DNA from: Brevibacterium limosum
Lineage (GTDB): Bacteria > Actinomycetota > Actinomycetes > Actinomycetales > Brevibacteriaceae
Direction of reading: 5' to 3'
DNA length: 64,000 nt
Assembly: GCF_011617705.1 (NCBI RefSeq)
Contig: NZ_CP050154.1
Span: forward strand, 4,092,001-4,156,000
Shown here: in pieces, positions 7,672-16,573 of the stretch
Numbering within the stretch: the first letter of the stretch is position 1
Layout: the number at the start of each line of letters is the position of its first letter
The notes under the pieces: generated by a model
Database searches by the model: none
What the model was told of the DNA's origin: nothing
What the model saw: only the letters and a program-made list of their open reading frames with translations
Translations under genes and position numbers: made by a program

Positions 7672-9036
7672 ATGTCCACCACAGCCCCCGGCCCGACCGA
7701 ATCACAGCCGACCGAGCCCCATTCGATCACCCGCGAAGAGCGCAAGGTCCTCGCCGGCACCCTCGTCGGCACCACCATCGAGTGGTACGACTTCTTCATC
7801 TACGCCCAGGCCGCCGGCCTCGTCCTCTCCGCCCAGTACTTCGGCCCGCTGGCCTCGGACAATCCGGCGCTCGGGCAGATCATGGCGTGGGCGTCCCTGG
7901 GCATCTCGTTCCTCTTCCGGCCGTTGGGCGCGATCATCGCCGGCCACCTCGGCGACCGCATCGGGCGGAAGAAGATGCTCGTGCTCACGCTCATCCTCAT
8001 GGGGGCCGCGACCTCGCTCATCGGTCTGCTGCCGAACTACGCGATAATCGGAATCGGCGCTCCGATCCTGCTCACTCTGCTGCGGATCCTCCAGGGATTC
8101 TCCGCCGGAGGCGAATGGGGCGGAGCGGCACTCCTGTCCGTCGAGCACGCCCCGATCTCCAAGCGCGGCATCTTCGGTGCCTACCCGCAGATCGGCGTGC
8201 CGGTCGGGATGATTCTGGCCACCGGCGTGATCTGGGTCCTCACCACCGTGCTCACCCCCGAACAGTTCGCGAGCTTCGGCTGGCGCATTCCGTTCCTCTT
8301 CTCCGTCGTCCTCGTCCTCGTCGGCTACTACATCCGCCGCCAGGTCGAAGAGAGCCCGGTCTTCGCCGAGCTCGCCGAACGCAAGGCCGAGTCCTCGGCC
8401 CCGCTGGGCACCCTGTTCAAGAAGAACACGAAGGAAGTCGTCCTCTCCGCGCTCATCTTCATCGGCAACAACGCCGTGGGCTACATGATCATCGCGTTCT
8501 TCGCTGCCTACGCCTCCCGCCCGCTGGCCGAGGGCGGATCCGTCGGCCTCGACCGGGCACCCGTGCTGCTGGCGACGACGCTGGCGAGCTTCGGCTGGCT
8601 GGTCTTCACGATGTGGGGCGGCGCGCTCTCGGACAAGCTCGGACGCGTGCGCACCTTCCAGATCGGCTACATCCTGCTCATCGTGTGGCTCATCCCGACG
8701 TTCCTCATGATCGACATGGCCAACATCTGGATGTACGGCATCGGCATCTTCGTCCTCACCGTCGGCATGGGCCTGTCCTATGGCCCGATGTCGGCGATGT
8801 ATGCGGAGATGTTCCCCGCCCAGGTCCGCTACTCGGGTGTGTCGATCGGCTACGCGCTCGGCGCGATCCTCGGCGGTGCCTTCGCTCCGACCATCGCCGA
8901 GACCCTGCTCGCCGAGACCGGTTCGTCCATCTCGATCGCGATCTACATGATCATCGTGTGCATCATCTCGCTCATCGGCGTCAGCCTCGTCAAGGAGACG
9001 AAGGGCGTCGACCTCGGCCTGACCAAGCACCACTGA
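7672..9036 (+). CDS. MFS transporter, metabolite:proton symporter (MHS) family
   Basis: A 454-residue inner-membrane permease with about 12 hydrophobic helices. Between helices 2 and 3 is GHLGDRIGRKKMLVLTLILMG, the MFS motif A; TTIEWYDFFIYAQAAGLV before helix 1 and GFSAGGEWGGAALL in helix 4 are hallmarks of the MHS (proline/betaine, shikimate, citrate) branch. The substrate cannot be fixed from sequence; aromatic or short organic acids are usual. I prefer ATG 7672 because the upstream in-frame stretch is Pro/Ala-rich and unlike a transporter N-terminus. The TetR-like palindrome 120 bases upstream suggests induction. Confidence 0.85.
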   Translation: MSTTAPGPTESQPTEPHSITREERKVLAGTLVGTTIEWYDFFIYAQAAGLVLSAQYFGPLASDNPALGQIMAWASLGISFLFRPLGAIIAGHLGDRIGRKKMLVLTLILMGAATSLIGLLPNYAIIGIGAPILLTLLRILQGFSAGGEWGGAALLSVEHAPISKRGIFGAYPQIGVPVGMILATGVIWVLTTVLTPEQFASFGWRIPFLFSVVLVLVGYYIRRQVEESPVFAELAERKAESSAPLGTLFKKNTKEVVLSALIFIGNNAVGYMIIAFFAAYASRPLAEGGSVGLDRAPVLLATTLASFGWLVFTMWGGALSDKLGRVRTFQIGYILLIVWLIPTFLMIDMANIWMYGIGIFVLTVGMGLSYGPMSAMYAEMFPAQVRYSGVSIGYALGAILGGAFAPTIAETLLAETGSSISIAIYMIIVCIISLIGVSLVKETKGVDLGLTKHH

Positions 9037-9073
9037 GGCCGAGCTCGGCCCCCGGCTCTTCTCCTGCCACCTG

Positions 9074-9109
9074 ATTTCCTGGTCGATCCGAATTTCCTGG
9101 TCGATCCGA
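9074..9109. repeat. Perfect tandem duplication, 18 bp x 2
   Basis: ATTTCCTGGTCGATCCGA occurs twice head to tail (9074-9091 and 9092-9109) in the gap after the MFS gene. The palindrome GGCCGAGCTCGGCC at 9037-9050, right after the stop codon, may help termination. Confidence 0.8.
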
Positions 9110-9199
9110 GGCGATTTCCGCGCCTGAATCACCTTGGAACGACCAGACAATCCGCCGAGGAGACGAGACCCCTCAGCAGCTCTCGCATAGGGTGATGAC

Positions 9200-10219
9200 A
9201 TGACTGAGCTGACGTATCCCGACATCGAAGCCGCCGCAGCCCGGATCGCCGGACGAGTCCGACCGGTCACCGTGGCGTCCGCGCAGCCCGGGAACCTCGC
9301 CGAGGCGGCCTCCCCCACCGCGGCTGCGTGGAGTTCCGGCCCTGCCGAGGACCCGAGCGCATCCGGCCTGCTCTTCGCCCTCGAGTTCATGCAGTACACG
9401 GGCACTTTCAAGGCCCGTGGTGCGCAGAACTTCATCCGGGCCCATCTCGAGGAGGGCACCTTCCCCGAGGCGGGAGTGACGATCGCCTCGGGCGGGAACG
9501 CGGGGCTCGCCTGCGCCTGGGCGGCCCGTGCCGCCGGTGTGCCCGCGACCGTCTTCCTCCCCGCGAATGCGCCGGAGGTCAAGGTCGATCGTCTGCGCTC
9601 CTACGGCGCCGAGGTGGTGCTGACGGGCAGCGAGTACGCCGAGGCGGCCGCGGCCTGCCGTGACTTCGTCGACTCCTCGGGGGCGTTGGCTTCGCACGCC
9701 TACGACCATCCGCTCATCGCCGCCGGCGCGGGCACGCTGATGACCGAGATTCTCACGCAGGTGCCCGATCTCGACACGGTCGTCGTCTCCGTCGGAGGCG
9801 GCGGACTGTTCGCCGGAGTCGCGACAGCCGCGACTTATCACGGGGTGCGCACGGTGGCGGTCGAACCGGAGAACTGTCGCGCGCTGGATGCCGCACTGGA
9901 AGCGGGCGAGCCGGTCGACGTCACGGTCGATTCGGTGGCGGCGGATTCGCTCGGTGCCCGTCGGGCCACACCGCTGGCACTGGACGCGGCACGGTCGGAT
10001 CTGGTCACCTCGGTGCTGGTCAGCGATGAGGCGATCATCGGCGCCCGGCAGCATCTGTGGGATGATCACCGGCTGGCGGTCGAACATGCGGCGGCCACAG
10101 CTCTGGCGGGGATCAGCGGCGCCGACGAGTCGAAGACGACCGGCGGCTATGTTCCGGCTGCGGGAGAGAAGGTGTGCGTCGTCCTCTGCGGGGCGAACAC
10201 CGGCCTCGGCGATCTCTGA
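9200..10219 (+). CDS. PLP-dependent serine/threonine dehydratase
   Basis: A 339-residue fold-type II PLP enzyme of the threonine/serine ammonia-lyase family, forming a 2-oxo acid and ammonia. The Schiff-base lysine is in GTFKARGAQN (near residue 70). ASGGNAGLACAW is the PLP-ring asparagine loop and VSVGGGGLFAGVA is the phosphate-binding glycine loop. There is no C-terminal ACT regulatory domain, so it is the short catabolic type. It stands alone, with a separate iron-sulfur serine dehydratase (sdaA) 6 kb away. Exact preference for threonine, serine or hydroxy-amino acids is not visible. Confidence 0.85.
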   Translation: MTELTYPDIEAAAARIAGRVRPVTVASAQPGNLAEAASPTAAAWSSGPAEDPSASGLLFALEFMQYTGTFKARGAQNFIRAHLEEGTFPEAGVTIASGGNAGLACAWAARAAGVPATVFLPANAPEVKVDRLRSYGAEVVLTGSEYAEAAAACRDFVDSSGALASHAYDHPLIAAGAGTLMTEILTQVPDLDTVVVSVGGGGLFAGVATAATYHGVRTVAVEPENCRALDAALEAGEPVDVTVDSVAADSLGARRATPLALDAARSDLVTSVLVSDEAIIGARQHLWDDHRLAVEHAAATALAGISGADESKTTGGYVPAAGEKVCVVLCGANTGLGDL

Positions 10220-10228
10220 CGCAGGCGG

Positions 10229-10414
10229 TCAGCGCGTTCGGTCGCGGTCCTTCGACTTGAGGGAGGCCTTGATGAGGCCGAAGATCGCGAGCGCCACGAC
10301 GACGGTGATGATGGCCTTGACGAGGAACCAGGCGATGGAGAACGCGACGTTGACCACCCACCACGCGATGATGACGGCGATGATCGCGCCGATGATGCTC
10401 CACACGGTACTCAT
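10229..10414 (-). CDS. Small single-pass membrane protein (61 aa)
   Basis: From ATG 10414 the product begins MSTVWSIIGAIIAVIIAWWV and is almost wholly hydrophobic up to a basic tail ending SKDRDRTR. One or two closely packed membrane helices are expected. GAGG lies seven bases before this ATG; another ATG two codons earlier (10420) is too close to it. Convergent with the dehydratase. Function unknown; such proteins are common in actinomycetes. Confidence 0.6.
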   Translation of the reverse strand: MSTVWSIIGAIIAVIIAWWVVNVAFSIAWFLVKAIITVVVALAIFGLIKASLKSKDRDRTR

Positions 10415-10483
10415 CTTCATGCCTCAAGCCTAGGCCCGAGTCCACGGCGGTGCAATGCGCGCGGTGATCGTCCCAGACGATCT

Positions 10484-11299
10484 TCAGCCGACGGACGCGA
10501 CAGACGCACTGGTCGTACGGACCGCGCGGGCGGACCAGCGGCGGTCGGCGAAACCCACCTCGATCGGATGGTCGAAGGTGGCGGAGACCTGCTCCGAGGT
10601 GAGCACCTCGGCGATGGGACCTGCGGCTGTCAGACGCCCGTCGGAGATGAGCGCGGCGTGCGTGGTGGTCTCCGGGATCTCCTCGAGATGGTGGGTGACC
10701 AGCAGCGTCGACAGCTCCGGCGAGCGCAGCGACAGGGCGTCGATGGTCTCGAGCAGCTGTTCGCGGGCGGCGACGTCAAGGCCGGTGGTCGGTTCGTCGA
10801 AGAGCAGCAGCTGCGGGTCGGCGATGAGCGACCGGGCGACGAGGGCACGTCCCCGCTCCCCCTGTGACAGCACCTTCCACCCGGCGTCGGCACGCGACGT
10901 CAGACCCACCTCGGCGATCTGAGCATCGGCCTTCGCCACCTCGTCCGATTCGGGCTCCCACCGCATGGGACGTTCGACGGTGCCGGTCAGCCCCGTGAGG
11001 ACGACTTCGCGCACGCTGAGGTTCGAGCGCAGCGGATGTCGCGGGTTGACGTGTCCGATGAGCCGGCGCAGGGCCGCGAGTTCGACCCGGCCCATCCGAG
11101 AACCGAGGATGTCGACGGTGCCCGAGGTCGGGAACACCTGCGCCGAGGCGAAGCTCAGCAGCGTGGACTTCCCCGCCCCGTTCGGCCCGATGAGCACCCA
11201 GTGCTCGCCGGCGTCGATGCGCAGGTCGATGCCGTGGAGGATCTGCGTGTGCCCACGCCGGAATGTCACGTCAGCGATGTCGAGGACGGTCTCGGCCAC
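10484..11299 (-). CDS. ABC transporter ATP-binding protein
   Basis: A 271-residue nucleotide-binding subunit. Walker A is GPNGAGKSTLL near residues 38-48, the signature is LSQGERGRALVARSL, and Walker B is LLLFDEPTTGLD, followed by the H-loop LLVTHHLEEIPETTTHA. It resembles stand-alone ATPases of the ModF/iron-siderophore type. No permease or binding protein is adjacent, so the partner is unknown. The GTG start at 11299 is the family N-terminus (LDIADVTFRRG follows). Confidence 0.85.
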   Translation of the reverse strand: MAETVLDIADVTFRRGHTQILHGIDLRIDAGEHWVLIGPNGAGKSTLLSFASAQVFPTSGTVDILGSRMGRVELAALRRLIGHVNPRHPLRSNLSVREVVLTGLTGTVERPMRWEPESDEVAKADAQIAEVGLTSRADAGWKVLSQGERGRALVARSLIADPQLLLFDEPTTGLDVAAREQLLETIDALSLRSPELSTLLVTHHLEEIPETTTHAALISDGRLTAAGPIAEVLTSEQVSATFDHPIEVGFADRRWSARAVRTTSASVASVG

Positions 11300-11365
11300 G
11301 TCTCACTCACCCTTCCGAACCGGATCCCGGCTGCAGGCGCCACGGTGTTCGGCTCTCAGATCGAT

Positions 11366-11387
11366 GGCCCCATCGTCCGGTGGGGCC
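11366..11387 (-). terminator. Candidate terminator after the DHFR-like gene
   Basis: GGCCCCA-TCGTCCGG-TGGGGCC forms a seven-pair GC-rich hairpin about 100 bases beyond the stop of the upstream minus-strand gene. No U-tract follows. Confidence 0.35.
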
Positions 11388-11486
11388 GATCCGATTCTAG
11401 GACCCACTTCGCCGAGGCGGCTGCCGGGTCGAGAGACCGGCGTTCCATATCCTGGATCGCGAGAGCGAGCCGGTGCCGGGTTCCAG

Positions 11487-12068
11487 TCAGTGAAGACTCG
11501 GACGGTAGATGAGCTCCTGGATATTCCCGTCCAGCAACGTCGATTCGAGGAGGTCGAGGTCGAAGTCCGCGGCACCGGCGAAGACCGGCTGGGACCCTGT
11601 CCGACCTGTGATAACAGGGTAGACGGTGACTTGGACACGGTCCACGAGTCCGGCGGCCATGAGCGTTCTGTTCGTCGACAGGGATCCGTGGGAGCGGATC
11701 GGCACGTCCGATTCCTCCTTGAGCGCGGCGACCACGTCGACGGCGTCTCCGCGGGCAATGACGGCGTCGGGCCAGGCGAGCGGCTCGGTCAGGGTCGTCG
11801 AGATGACTGTGGTCGGGCTCCGGCGCACGGCGGTAACCCATGGGTCGAGCACATCGGGGAACTCGTCGGCGGCAGCAAGCATAGCGGCGAATTCGCGGAA
11901 GGTGGTCGCGCCGTGGACCACGCGAGAGTCGTCGTTGTATGCCTGCAGACGATGGTCGAGCAGTTCGGGACCTTGTTTGCCCCAGTAGCCTCCCCAGTCG
12001 CCCTCGGGGATGATCGAGGCGAAACCGTCGAGGCTCATGAAGACGTCGAAGGTGTAGGTCGCGGACAT
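11487..12068 (-). CDS. Dihydrofolate reductase / RibD C-terminal family protein
   Basis: 193 residues. The N-terminus YTFDVFMSLDGFAS is the typical start of the YwjB/RibD-C reductase group, followed by GATTFREF and VISTTLTEPLAWPDA, with the NADP-binding GSLSTNRTLMAAGLVD region near residue 130 and the terminal VYPVITGRTGSQPVF. Members are NADPH-dependent reductases of unknown substrate, often mis-called dihydrofolate reductase; folate activity is not implied. Confidence 0.8.
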   Translation of the reverse strand: MSATYTFDVFMSLDGFASIIPEGDWGGYWGKQGPELLDHRLQAYNDDSRVVHGATTFREFAAMLAAADEFPDVLDPWVTAVRRSPTTVISTTLTEPLAWPDAVIARGDAVDVVAALKEESDVPIRSHGSLSTNRTLMAAGLVDRVQVTVYPVITGRTGSQPVFAGAADFDLDLLESTLLDGNIQELIYRPSLH

Positions 12069-12279
12069 GGTCGCTCCTCACTGAGCAGGCTGCCGAGCAT
12101 GGCGCGGCCCGATGCCGCGATGGGATTCCGCTCGGGGCGATGCCTCCAGTGTGCGCCCCGGCGTCGCCGGGGACCAGATCCGCACACGATTGAAGCGCGC
12201 ATCGATCTCCGAAACCGCAGGGAAGATCTCCGTGCCGGCCGCCGCCGGTTCCGGTGTCGGCACAGGCCATAATGGAGGC

Positions 12280-13203
12280 ATGCACAACGGCGCCGATTCG
12301 AATGAGGACCTCCGCGAGGAATATCGCATCAAGATGCGCGGTCGGCTTCTGCGCCGGTCCGCTTCGTTCAATGTCGCCCATGCCGTCGACAGCCTCGAAC
12401 CGGGCACCGGCGCGCAGAGCATCCAACGTGCGCTGACGCTGCTCAACCTCGTCGGTCTCATCGCCGGGGAACGTCGCGAAGGCGCGAGCCTGTCCGAGCT
12501 GGCCTCGATCAGCGGACGCCCGAAGGCCAGCGTCCACCGCATGCTCCAGGCGCTCATCGCCATGGGCTACGTCGAACGACTCGAAGAGGGCGGATATCGG
12601 CTGGGCGTGCAGTCCCAGATCCTCGGGCAGCTCGCCCAGAAATCGGTGGACCCCCTGGTCACGGAGTCCGAGTCGAGCCTGCTGCGCCTGGCCGAGCTCA
12701 GCCAGGACACCGTGTTCCTCACCCTGCGCACGGGCAGCTATTCGATCTGCGCCCGCCGCGAGGAGGGCTTCGGCGAGATCTTCAACAACGCCCTGTCCGT
12801 GGGCGACCGCCATCCGCTGGGCATCGGAGCCGGATCCTTGGCGATCCTCTCCGAGCTCTCCCCCGCCGAGGTGGACGCCCAGTTCGAGGCCAACACCGAG
12901 ATCCTGGCCGAACGGTATCCGAAGGTCTCGGTCCCGCACCTTCGCGACATCATCGATCAGGCCCGCATCGACGGCTTCGTCCACAATCCCGGGCTCTTCG
13001 CCAAGGGGTCGTGGGCCGTGGCGGTGCCGCTGCGCATCCGCGGCTCCCGCCCGCGTGCGGCCCTGTCGATCGCCTCGATCGCCGACCGCGTCACCGGCCC
13101 ACGGGTCGAACGCCTCGTCGCGCTGCTGCGTCGGGAGGCGAAGGCCATCGCCGAGGCGCTGAGTTCGCAGACCGATCCCATCCCGGACTCCGGGGACCTC
13201 TGA
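12280..13203 (+). CDS. IclR-family transcriptional regulator
   Basis: A 307-residue regulator. The winged helix-turn-helix runs from GAQSIQRALTLLNLVG through LSELASISGRPKASVHRMLQALIAMGYVE, and the IclR effector domain follows (VFLTLRTGSYSICARREEG; GIGAGSLAILSEL; NPGLFAKGSWAVAVPLR). About 45 residues before the helix-turn-helix are longer than usual. ATG 12280 has GGAGG only one base away, so ATG 12334 is a possible alternative. It is 49 bases upstream of the Ldh-family gene on the same strand and probably controls it. Confidence 0.85.
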   Translation: MHNGADSNEDLREEYRIKMRGRLLRRSASFNVAHAVDSLEPGTGAQSIQRALTLLNLVGLIAGERREGASLSELASISGRPKASVHRMLQALIAMGYVERLEEGGYRLGVQSQILGQLAQKSVDPLVTESESSLLRLAELSQDTVFLTLRTGSYSICARREEGFGEIFNNALSVGDRHPLGIGAGSLAILSELSPAEVDAQFEANTEILAERYPKVSVPHLRDIIDQARIDGFVHNPGLFAKGSWAVAVPLRIRGSRPRAALSIASIADRVTGPRVERLVALLRREAKAIAEALSSQTDPIPDSGDL

Positions 13204-13252
13204 CCTGACCTCAGCACCGGTGCAGTGCACGACCTCGGGTAGCGTGAAGGGC

Positions 13253-14236
13253 ATGCCAGAGACTTCCGACTCCCCTACCGTGTCCATGACGATCACCGAG
13301 CTGCGGGACCTGTGCATCGCAGCGATCACCGCGGCTGGCGGGTCACCCGCACTGGCACAGTCCTTGGCCGCCGCAACCGTCGCGGCCGAACGACGGGGCA
13401 AGACGCAGGTCGGAACCGCACACCTCCTCGACTACCTCGACGGCCTCGAGGCCGGCCGCATCAACGGGCAGGCGCAGCCGAAGGTGACGAACCGATTGCC
13501 AGCAGCACACCACGTCGACGCCGATCGGGGTACCGCGCAGCTGGCCTTCAACGCAGCCTTCGAGAGCTTCGCCTCGTCTGCCGCGACGCTCGGGATCTCC
13601 GTCCTCAACATCGCCAACGCCTTCACTGCCGGGGAGCTCGGCTACTTTACGACGCGGCTTGCCGAACGAGGCCTGGTGGCGTTTGCAGGGGCCAACTCAC
13701 CGGCGTTGATGTCGCTGTTCGGCGCACCGGGTTCGGCAACCGGAACGAACCCCTTCTCATTCGCCGTTCCCCATGTCGAGGGCCCGCGGATGTTCGACCA
13801 GGCGACCAGTGCGACCGCGTGGGTCAACGTCCGCGACGCCGCCGATCGACGCGAGACGATCCCCGCCGGATGGGCGCTCGCACCCGACGGGGCGGCCACG
13901 AACAATGCCGAGGCTGCCCTCGCCGGTTCCCTGCTGCCATTCGGCGGGGTCAAGGGCAGCAATGTCGCGCTCATGATCGAACTCCTTGCCGTCCACGGCG
14001 GCGGCCGCTTCTCCGTCGACGCTCCCGCCTTCGACTCGGGGCAGGAGAGCCCGGGCACGGGGCTGTTCGTCATCGCGATCGCGGCAGATGCCTTCGACCC
14101 TGGCTATTCGCAGCGGGTCGCCGAGCATCTTGACCGTCTCCATGCACGGTTCGGCTTCGACTTCGGCCGCAAACGCAGCCTCGAAGTCATCGACCTACCC
14201 CGCGAACTGCACTCGGAACTCGTCAACCGCAGCTGA
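13253..14236 (+). CDS. Ldh_2-family NAD(P)H oxidoreductase
   Basis: A 327-residue member of the malate/L-lactate/ureidoglycolate/piperideine-2-carboxylate reductase family (Ldh_2). Features include AERRGKTQVGTAHLLDYLDG, GAPGSATGTNPFSFAVPH and LLPFGGVKGSNVALMIELLA, the last two standard for the cofactor and substrate cleft. The family's usual SHG motif after the first helix is TQVG here, and the position of the usual NHFG is NAFTAG, so the canonical histidines are absent and the reaction may differ. Start ATG 13253 is preferred; MTITEL at 13286 is an alternative. It sits downstream of IclR and overlaps a decayed dapA-like gene by 42 bases tail to tail. Confidence 0.78.
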   Translation: MPETSDSPTVSMTITELRDLCIAAITAAGGSPALAQSLAAATVAAERRGKTQVGTAHLLDYLDGLEAGRINGQAQPKVTNRLPAAHHVDADRGTAQLAFNAAFESFASSAATLGISVLNIANAFTAGELGYFTTRLAERGLVAFAGANSPALMSLFGAPGSATGTNPFSFAVPHVEGPRMFDQATSATAWVNVRDAADRRETIPAGWALAPDGAATNNAEAALAGSLLPFGGVKGSNVALMIELLAVHGGGRFSVDAPAFDSGQESPGTGLFVIAIAADAFDPGYSQRVAEHLDRLHARFGFDFGRKRSLEVIDLPRELHSELVNRS

Positions 14237-14719
14237 GCCGCCGAGGGTGGCCAGTGCTGCCTTGATCCTCTCCCTGGCGTCGGGATCGGTGTCGGCCAGG
14301 GGCCGCCTCGGCGAGCCGACGGGGACGCCGCGCAGCTCGAGCCCGGTCTTGACGGCTTGGATGAACGGTTCGGAGATCATCGCGTCGATGACCGGGTAGA
14401 GCCGCTTCCACTCCTCACGGGCACCGTTGAGGTCACCGTCGGCGATCAGTTTCGACACCGACACGATCTCGGCAGGGAGGGCGTTCGCTGCTCCCGCGAC
14501 CATTCCGGCCGTACCTTCGACGAGACCGGAGTAGATAAAGCTGTCCCAGCCGATGAAGGTGGAGATGACGTCGCTGTGGTGGTGGATGAGCTTGAGCGCC
14601 TGCTCCCAGTTCGCGCTCGAGTCCTTGATGTAGCGGATGTTCGCCACGTCCTCGGTGAGCCGCTCCGCCGGTCCGGAAAACAATCGGTCCGACGAATATA
14701 GGTCAGGCCGGGTGTTGCA
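14195..14719 (-). pseudogene. 5'-truncated dihydrodipicolinate synthase/aldolase-family gene
   Basis: Readable residues run TRPDLYSSDRLF through NIRYIKDSSANWEQALKL, which carries the Schiff-base lysine of the DapA/N-acetylneuraminate lyase superfamily, to FIGWDSFIYSGLVEGTAGMV and a normal C-terminus. A TAG codon at 14720-14722 interrupts the frame. The preceding roughly 150 residues, including the tyrosine and GTTGE-type loop, are missing; the sequence up to 14850 shows no recognisable remainder. It is therefore a remnant, probably of a pathway once shared with the adjacent Ldh_2 oxidoreductase. Confidence 0.8.
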
Positions 14720-14849
14720 CTAGAAGATAGAAACCGCCGCAGGAAAACTATCCGATCACGACCCATGTTTGCTGGAACGTCTCCAAAAGTGACCACTAGT
14801 CGCCGGCCCGGTCCCCAGCCCTGAGCGGACTGTCCTCGACGGTCGACCC

Positions 14850-15518
14850 TCAGGCCCCGAGCCCGGCGCGGATACGGCGGACGGCGTCATCGAAGGACTC
14901 TTCGGTCACCTCGGCGGCGACCCCAGGGTCACCGGCGTCGACGGCGTCCATGAGTCGGCGTTGGTGCTTGAGCAGCGGCGTCTTGGCATCGGCCGCGATC
15001 TCCCGCCTGGCACCGACGAGTTTGTACGCCCGGCAGCGCAGCCACAGGGTCCGGATCGTCTCGACGAGGACGGGATTGCCCGAGGCGGAGTAGATCGTCG
15101 CAAGCAGCTCTTCGTCGTGGTCGAGATACTCCGAGGCATCGCCGGAGTCGAGAGCCGCCTCCATCGCCGCGAACTCCTCATCGAGCCGCGCCCGGCCCGC
15201 CTCATCGAGCTTCTGCGCACCCTGGACCGTCGCGTCGACCTCGAGGATGCGACGCACCGAATAGATCTGCAGCAGCTCTTCGGCGGTGAATTCCTTGACC
15301 ACTGCCCCGCGGTGCGGGCTGGTCTCGACGAGTCCGACCTCCTCGAGCCGGGCCAGCGACTCCCGCACGGGCATGACGCTCGTACCCAGGGACGCCGCGA
15401 GCTGGCGGATCCGCAGTCGATCTCCGCTGCGATATTCGCCGGAGAGGATGCTCGCCTGCAGAGCCTCGAACACCTGGTCGCCGATGCGGGGTCCGATCTC
15501 GGTCTGGGTCTCGCTCAT
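14850..15518 (-). CDS. GntR-family regulator, FCD (FadR/VanR) subgroup
   Basis: 222 residues. The N-terminal winged helix is visible as GDQVFEALQASILSGEYRSG followed by LRIRQLAASLGTSVMPVRESLARLEEVGLVE. The FCD ligand domain follows, with EAALDSGDASEYLDHDEELLATIY and SFDDAVRRIRAGLGA at the end. It is the last gene on the strand of the sox operon, 51 bases after purU, so it may be co-transcribed and act as a feedback regulator of serine/one-carbon catabolism. ATG 15518 is preferred to GTG 15536. Confidence 0.85.
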   Translation of the reverse strand: MSETQTEIGPRIGDQVFEALQASILSGEYRSGDRLRIRQLAASLGTSVMPVRESLARLEEVGLVETSPHRGAVVKEFTAEELLQIYSVRRILEVDATVQGAQKLDEAGRARLDEEFAAMEAALDSGDASEYLDHDEELLATIYSASGNPVLVETIRTLWLRCRAYKLVGARREIAADAKTPLLKHQRRLMDAVDAGDPGVAAEVTEESFDDAVRRIRAGLGA

Positions 15519-15569
15519 ATTCGACAGTCTATCCACGCCAAGTTTGCCGCGCAGCGGACTCGAGAGGCG

Positions 15570-16424
15570 TCAGCGCAGGACGACGGTCCTCTTGCCCGAG
15601 AGGAACACGCGGCCGTCGCAGTGCCATTTCACGGCATTGGACAGGGCTTTGCATTCGGCGTCGCGACCGGCGGCGACGAGGTCTTCGGGACCGAAGGAAT
15701 GGTCGACTTCCACGAGCTGCTGGGCGATGATCGGACCTTCGTCGAGTTCGCTGTTGACGAAGTGCGCGGTCGCCCCGACGGTCTTGACTCCGCGCTCCCA
15801 CGCCTGGTGGTAGGGCTTCGCACCCTTGAAGGACGGCAGGAACGAGTGGTGGATGTTGATGGCGCGGCCCGTGAGCTCACGGGCGAGGTCGTCGGAGAGG
15901 ATCTGCATATAACGGGCGAGGACGACGAGGTCGACCTCGAAGCGGTCGACGAGTTCGAGCAGCTTCGCTTCGGCCTCGGGCTTCGTCTCCTTCGTCACGG
16001 GGATCCGGAAGAAGGGGATGTGATGCCATTCGACGAGCTCCCGATGGTCGGGGTGGTTCGACACGACGGCCGCGATCTCGATCGGCAGCTCGCCGACGCG
16101 GGCCCGGAAGAGCAGATCGTTGAGGCAGTGCTCGAACTTCGAGACCATGATGAGCACCCGCCGCTTCTCCCCCTGCGGCCACAGCTGCCAGGTCGCTCCG
16201 AACTCCTCTCCGATCGCCTCGAAGTCGGTCCGCAGCGCCTCTATCCCGTTGCCGGGCTCCGCCGAGACGCTGAAATCGATGCGCAGGAACAGGCGCTCGG
16301 TGTACTGGTCGTCGAACTGCTTGAGTTCCTTGATGTCGCCGCCGTGGGTGAGCAGGGCGCCGGTCACCGAGTGGAGGATGCCGGGACGCTCGTCGCATTC
16401 GAGGGTGAAGATGAAATCCTGCAT
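15570..16424 (-). CDS. purU: Formyltetrahydrofolate deformylase
   Basis: Hydrolyses 10-formyl-THF to formate and THF. 284 residues. An N-terminal ACT domain (FIFTLECDERPGILHSVTGALL) is followed by the formyltransferase fold with INIHHSFLPSFKGAKPYHQA and GATAHFVNSELDEGPIIAQ, containing the family Asn-His-Asp catalytic set. PurU genes beside sarcosine oxidase recycle the one-carbon units made by glycine-betaine/sarcosine degradation. It lies 149 bases after sdaA, with a 17-bp tandem repeat in that gap. Confidence 0.92.
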   Translation of the reverse strand: MQDFIFTLECDERPGILHSVTGALLTHGGDIKELKQFDDQYTERLFLRIDFSVSAEPGNGIEALRTDFEAIGEEFGATWQLWPQGEKRRVLIMVSKFEHCLNDLLFRARVGELPIEIAAVVSNHPDHRELVEWHHIPFFRIPVTKETKPEAEAKLLELVDRFEVDLVVLARYMQILSDDLARELTGRAINIHHSFLPSFKGAKPYHQAWERGVKTVGATAHFVNSELDEGPIIAQQLVEVDHSFGPEDLVAAGRDAECKALSNAVKWHCDGRVFLSGKRTVVLR

Positions 16425-16466
16425 GTGCTTGTCTTCCTGTTCGGTCGTGCCAGATCTGGGGTAGTC

Positions 16467-16500
16467 CAGCAGCTGGGGTGGTGCAGCAGCTGGTGTGGTG
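16467..16500. repeat. Tandem 17-bp repeat in the sdaA-purU gap
   Basis: CAGCAGCTGGGGTGGTG at 16467-16483 is followed directly by a copy with one change (T for G) at 16484-16500. Confidence 0.7.
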
Positions 16501-16573
16501 CGAAATCAGGGGCGGTGTCCGACACGGACCGGCTGCGGCGGTGCACCGAGGCCGGCCCGTGATCTCGTGCTGT

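Noticed and set aside
9074..9109. Attachment site or CRISPR-like repeat
   Set aside because: Two head-to-tail copies without spacers and no integrase, cas gene or tRNA nearby.
7702..9582. 626-codon minus-strand open frame opposite the MFS transporter
   Set aside because: Asp/Glu/Arg-rich shadow; the plus-strand translation has 12 membrane helices and family motifs.
14700..14850. Insertion-sequence end that truncated the dapA-like gene
   Set aside because: No transposase remnant, terminal inverted repeat or target duplication could be recognised.
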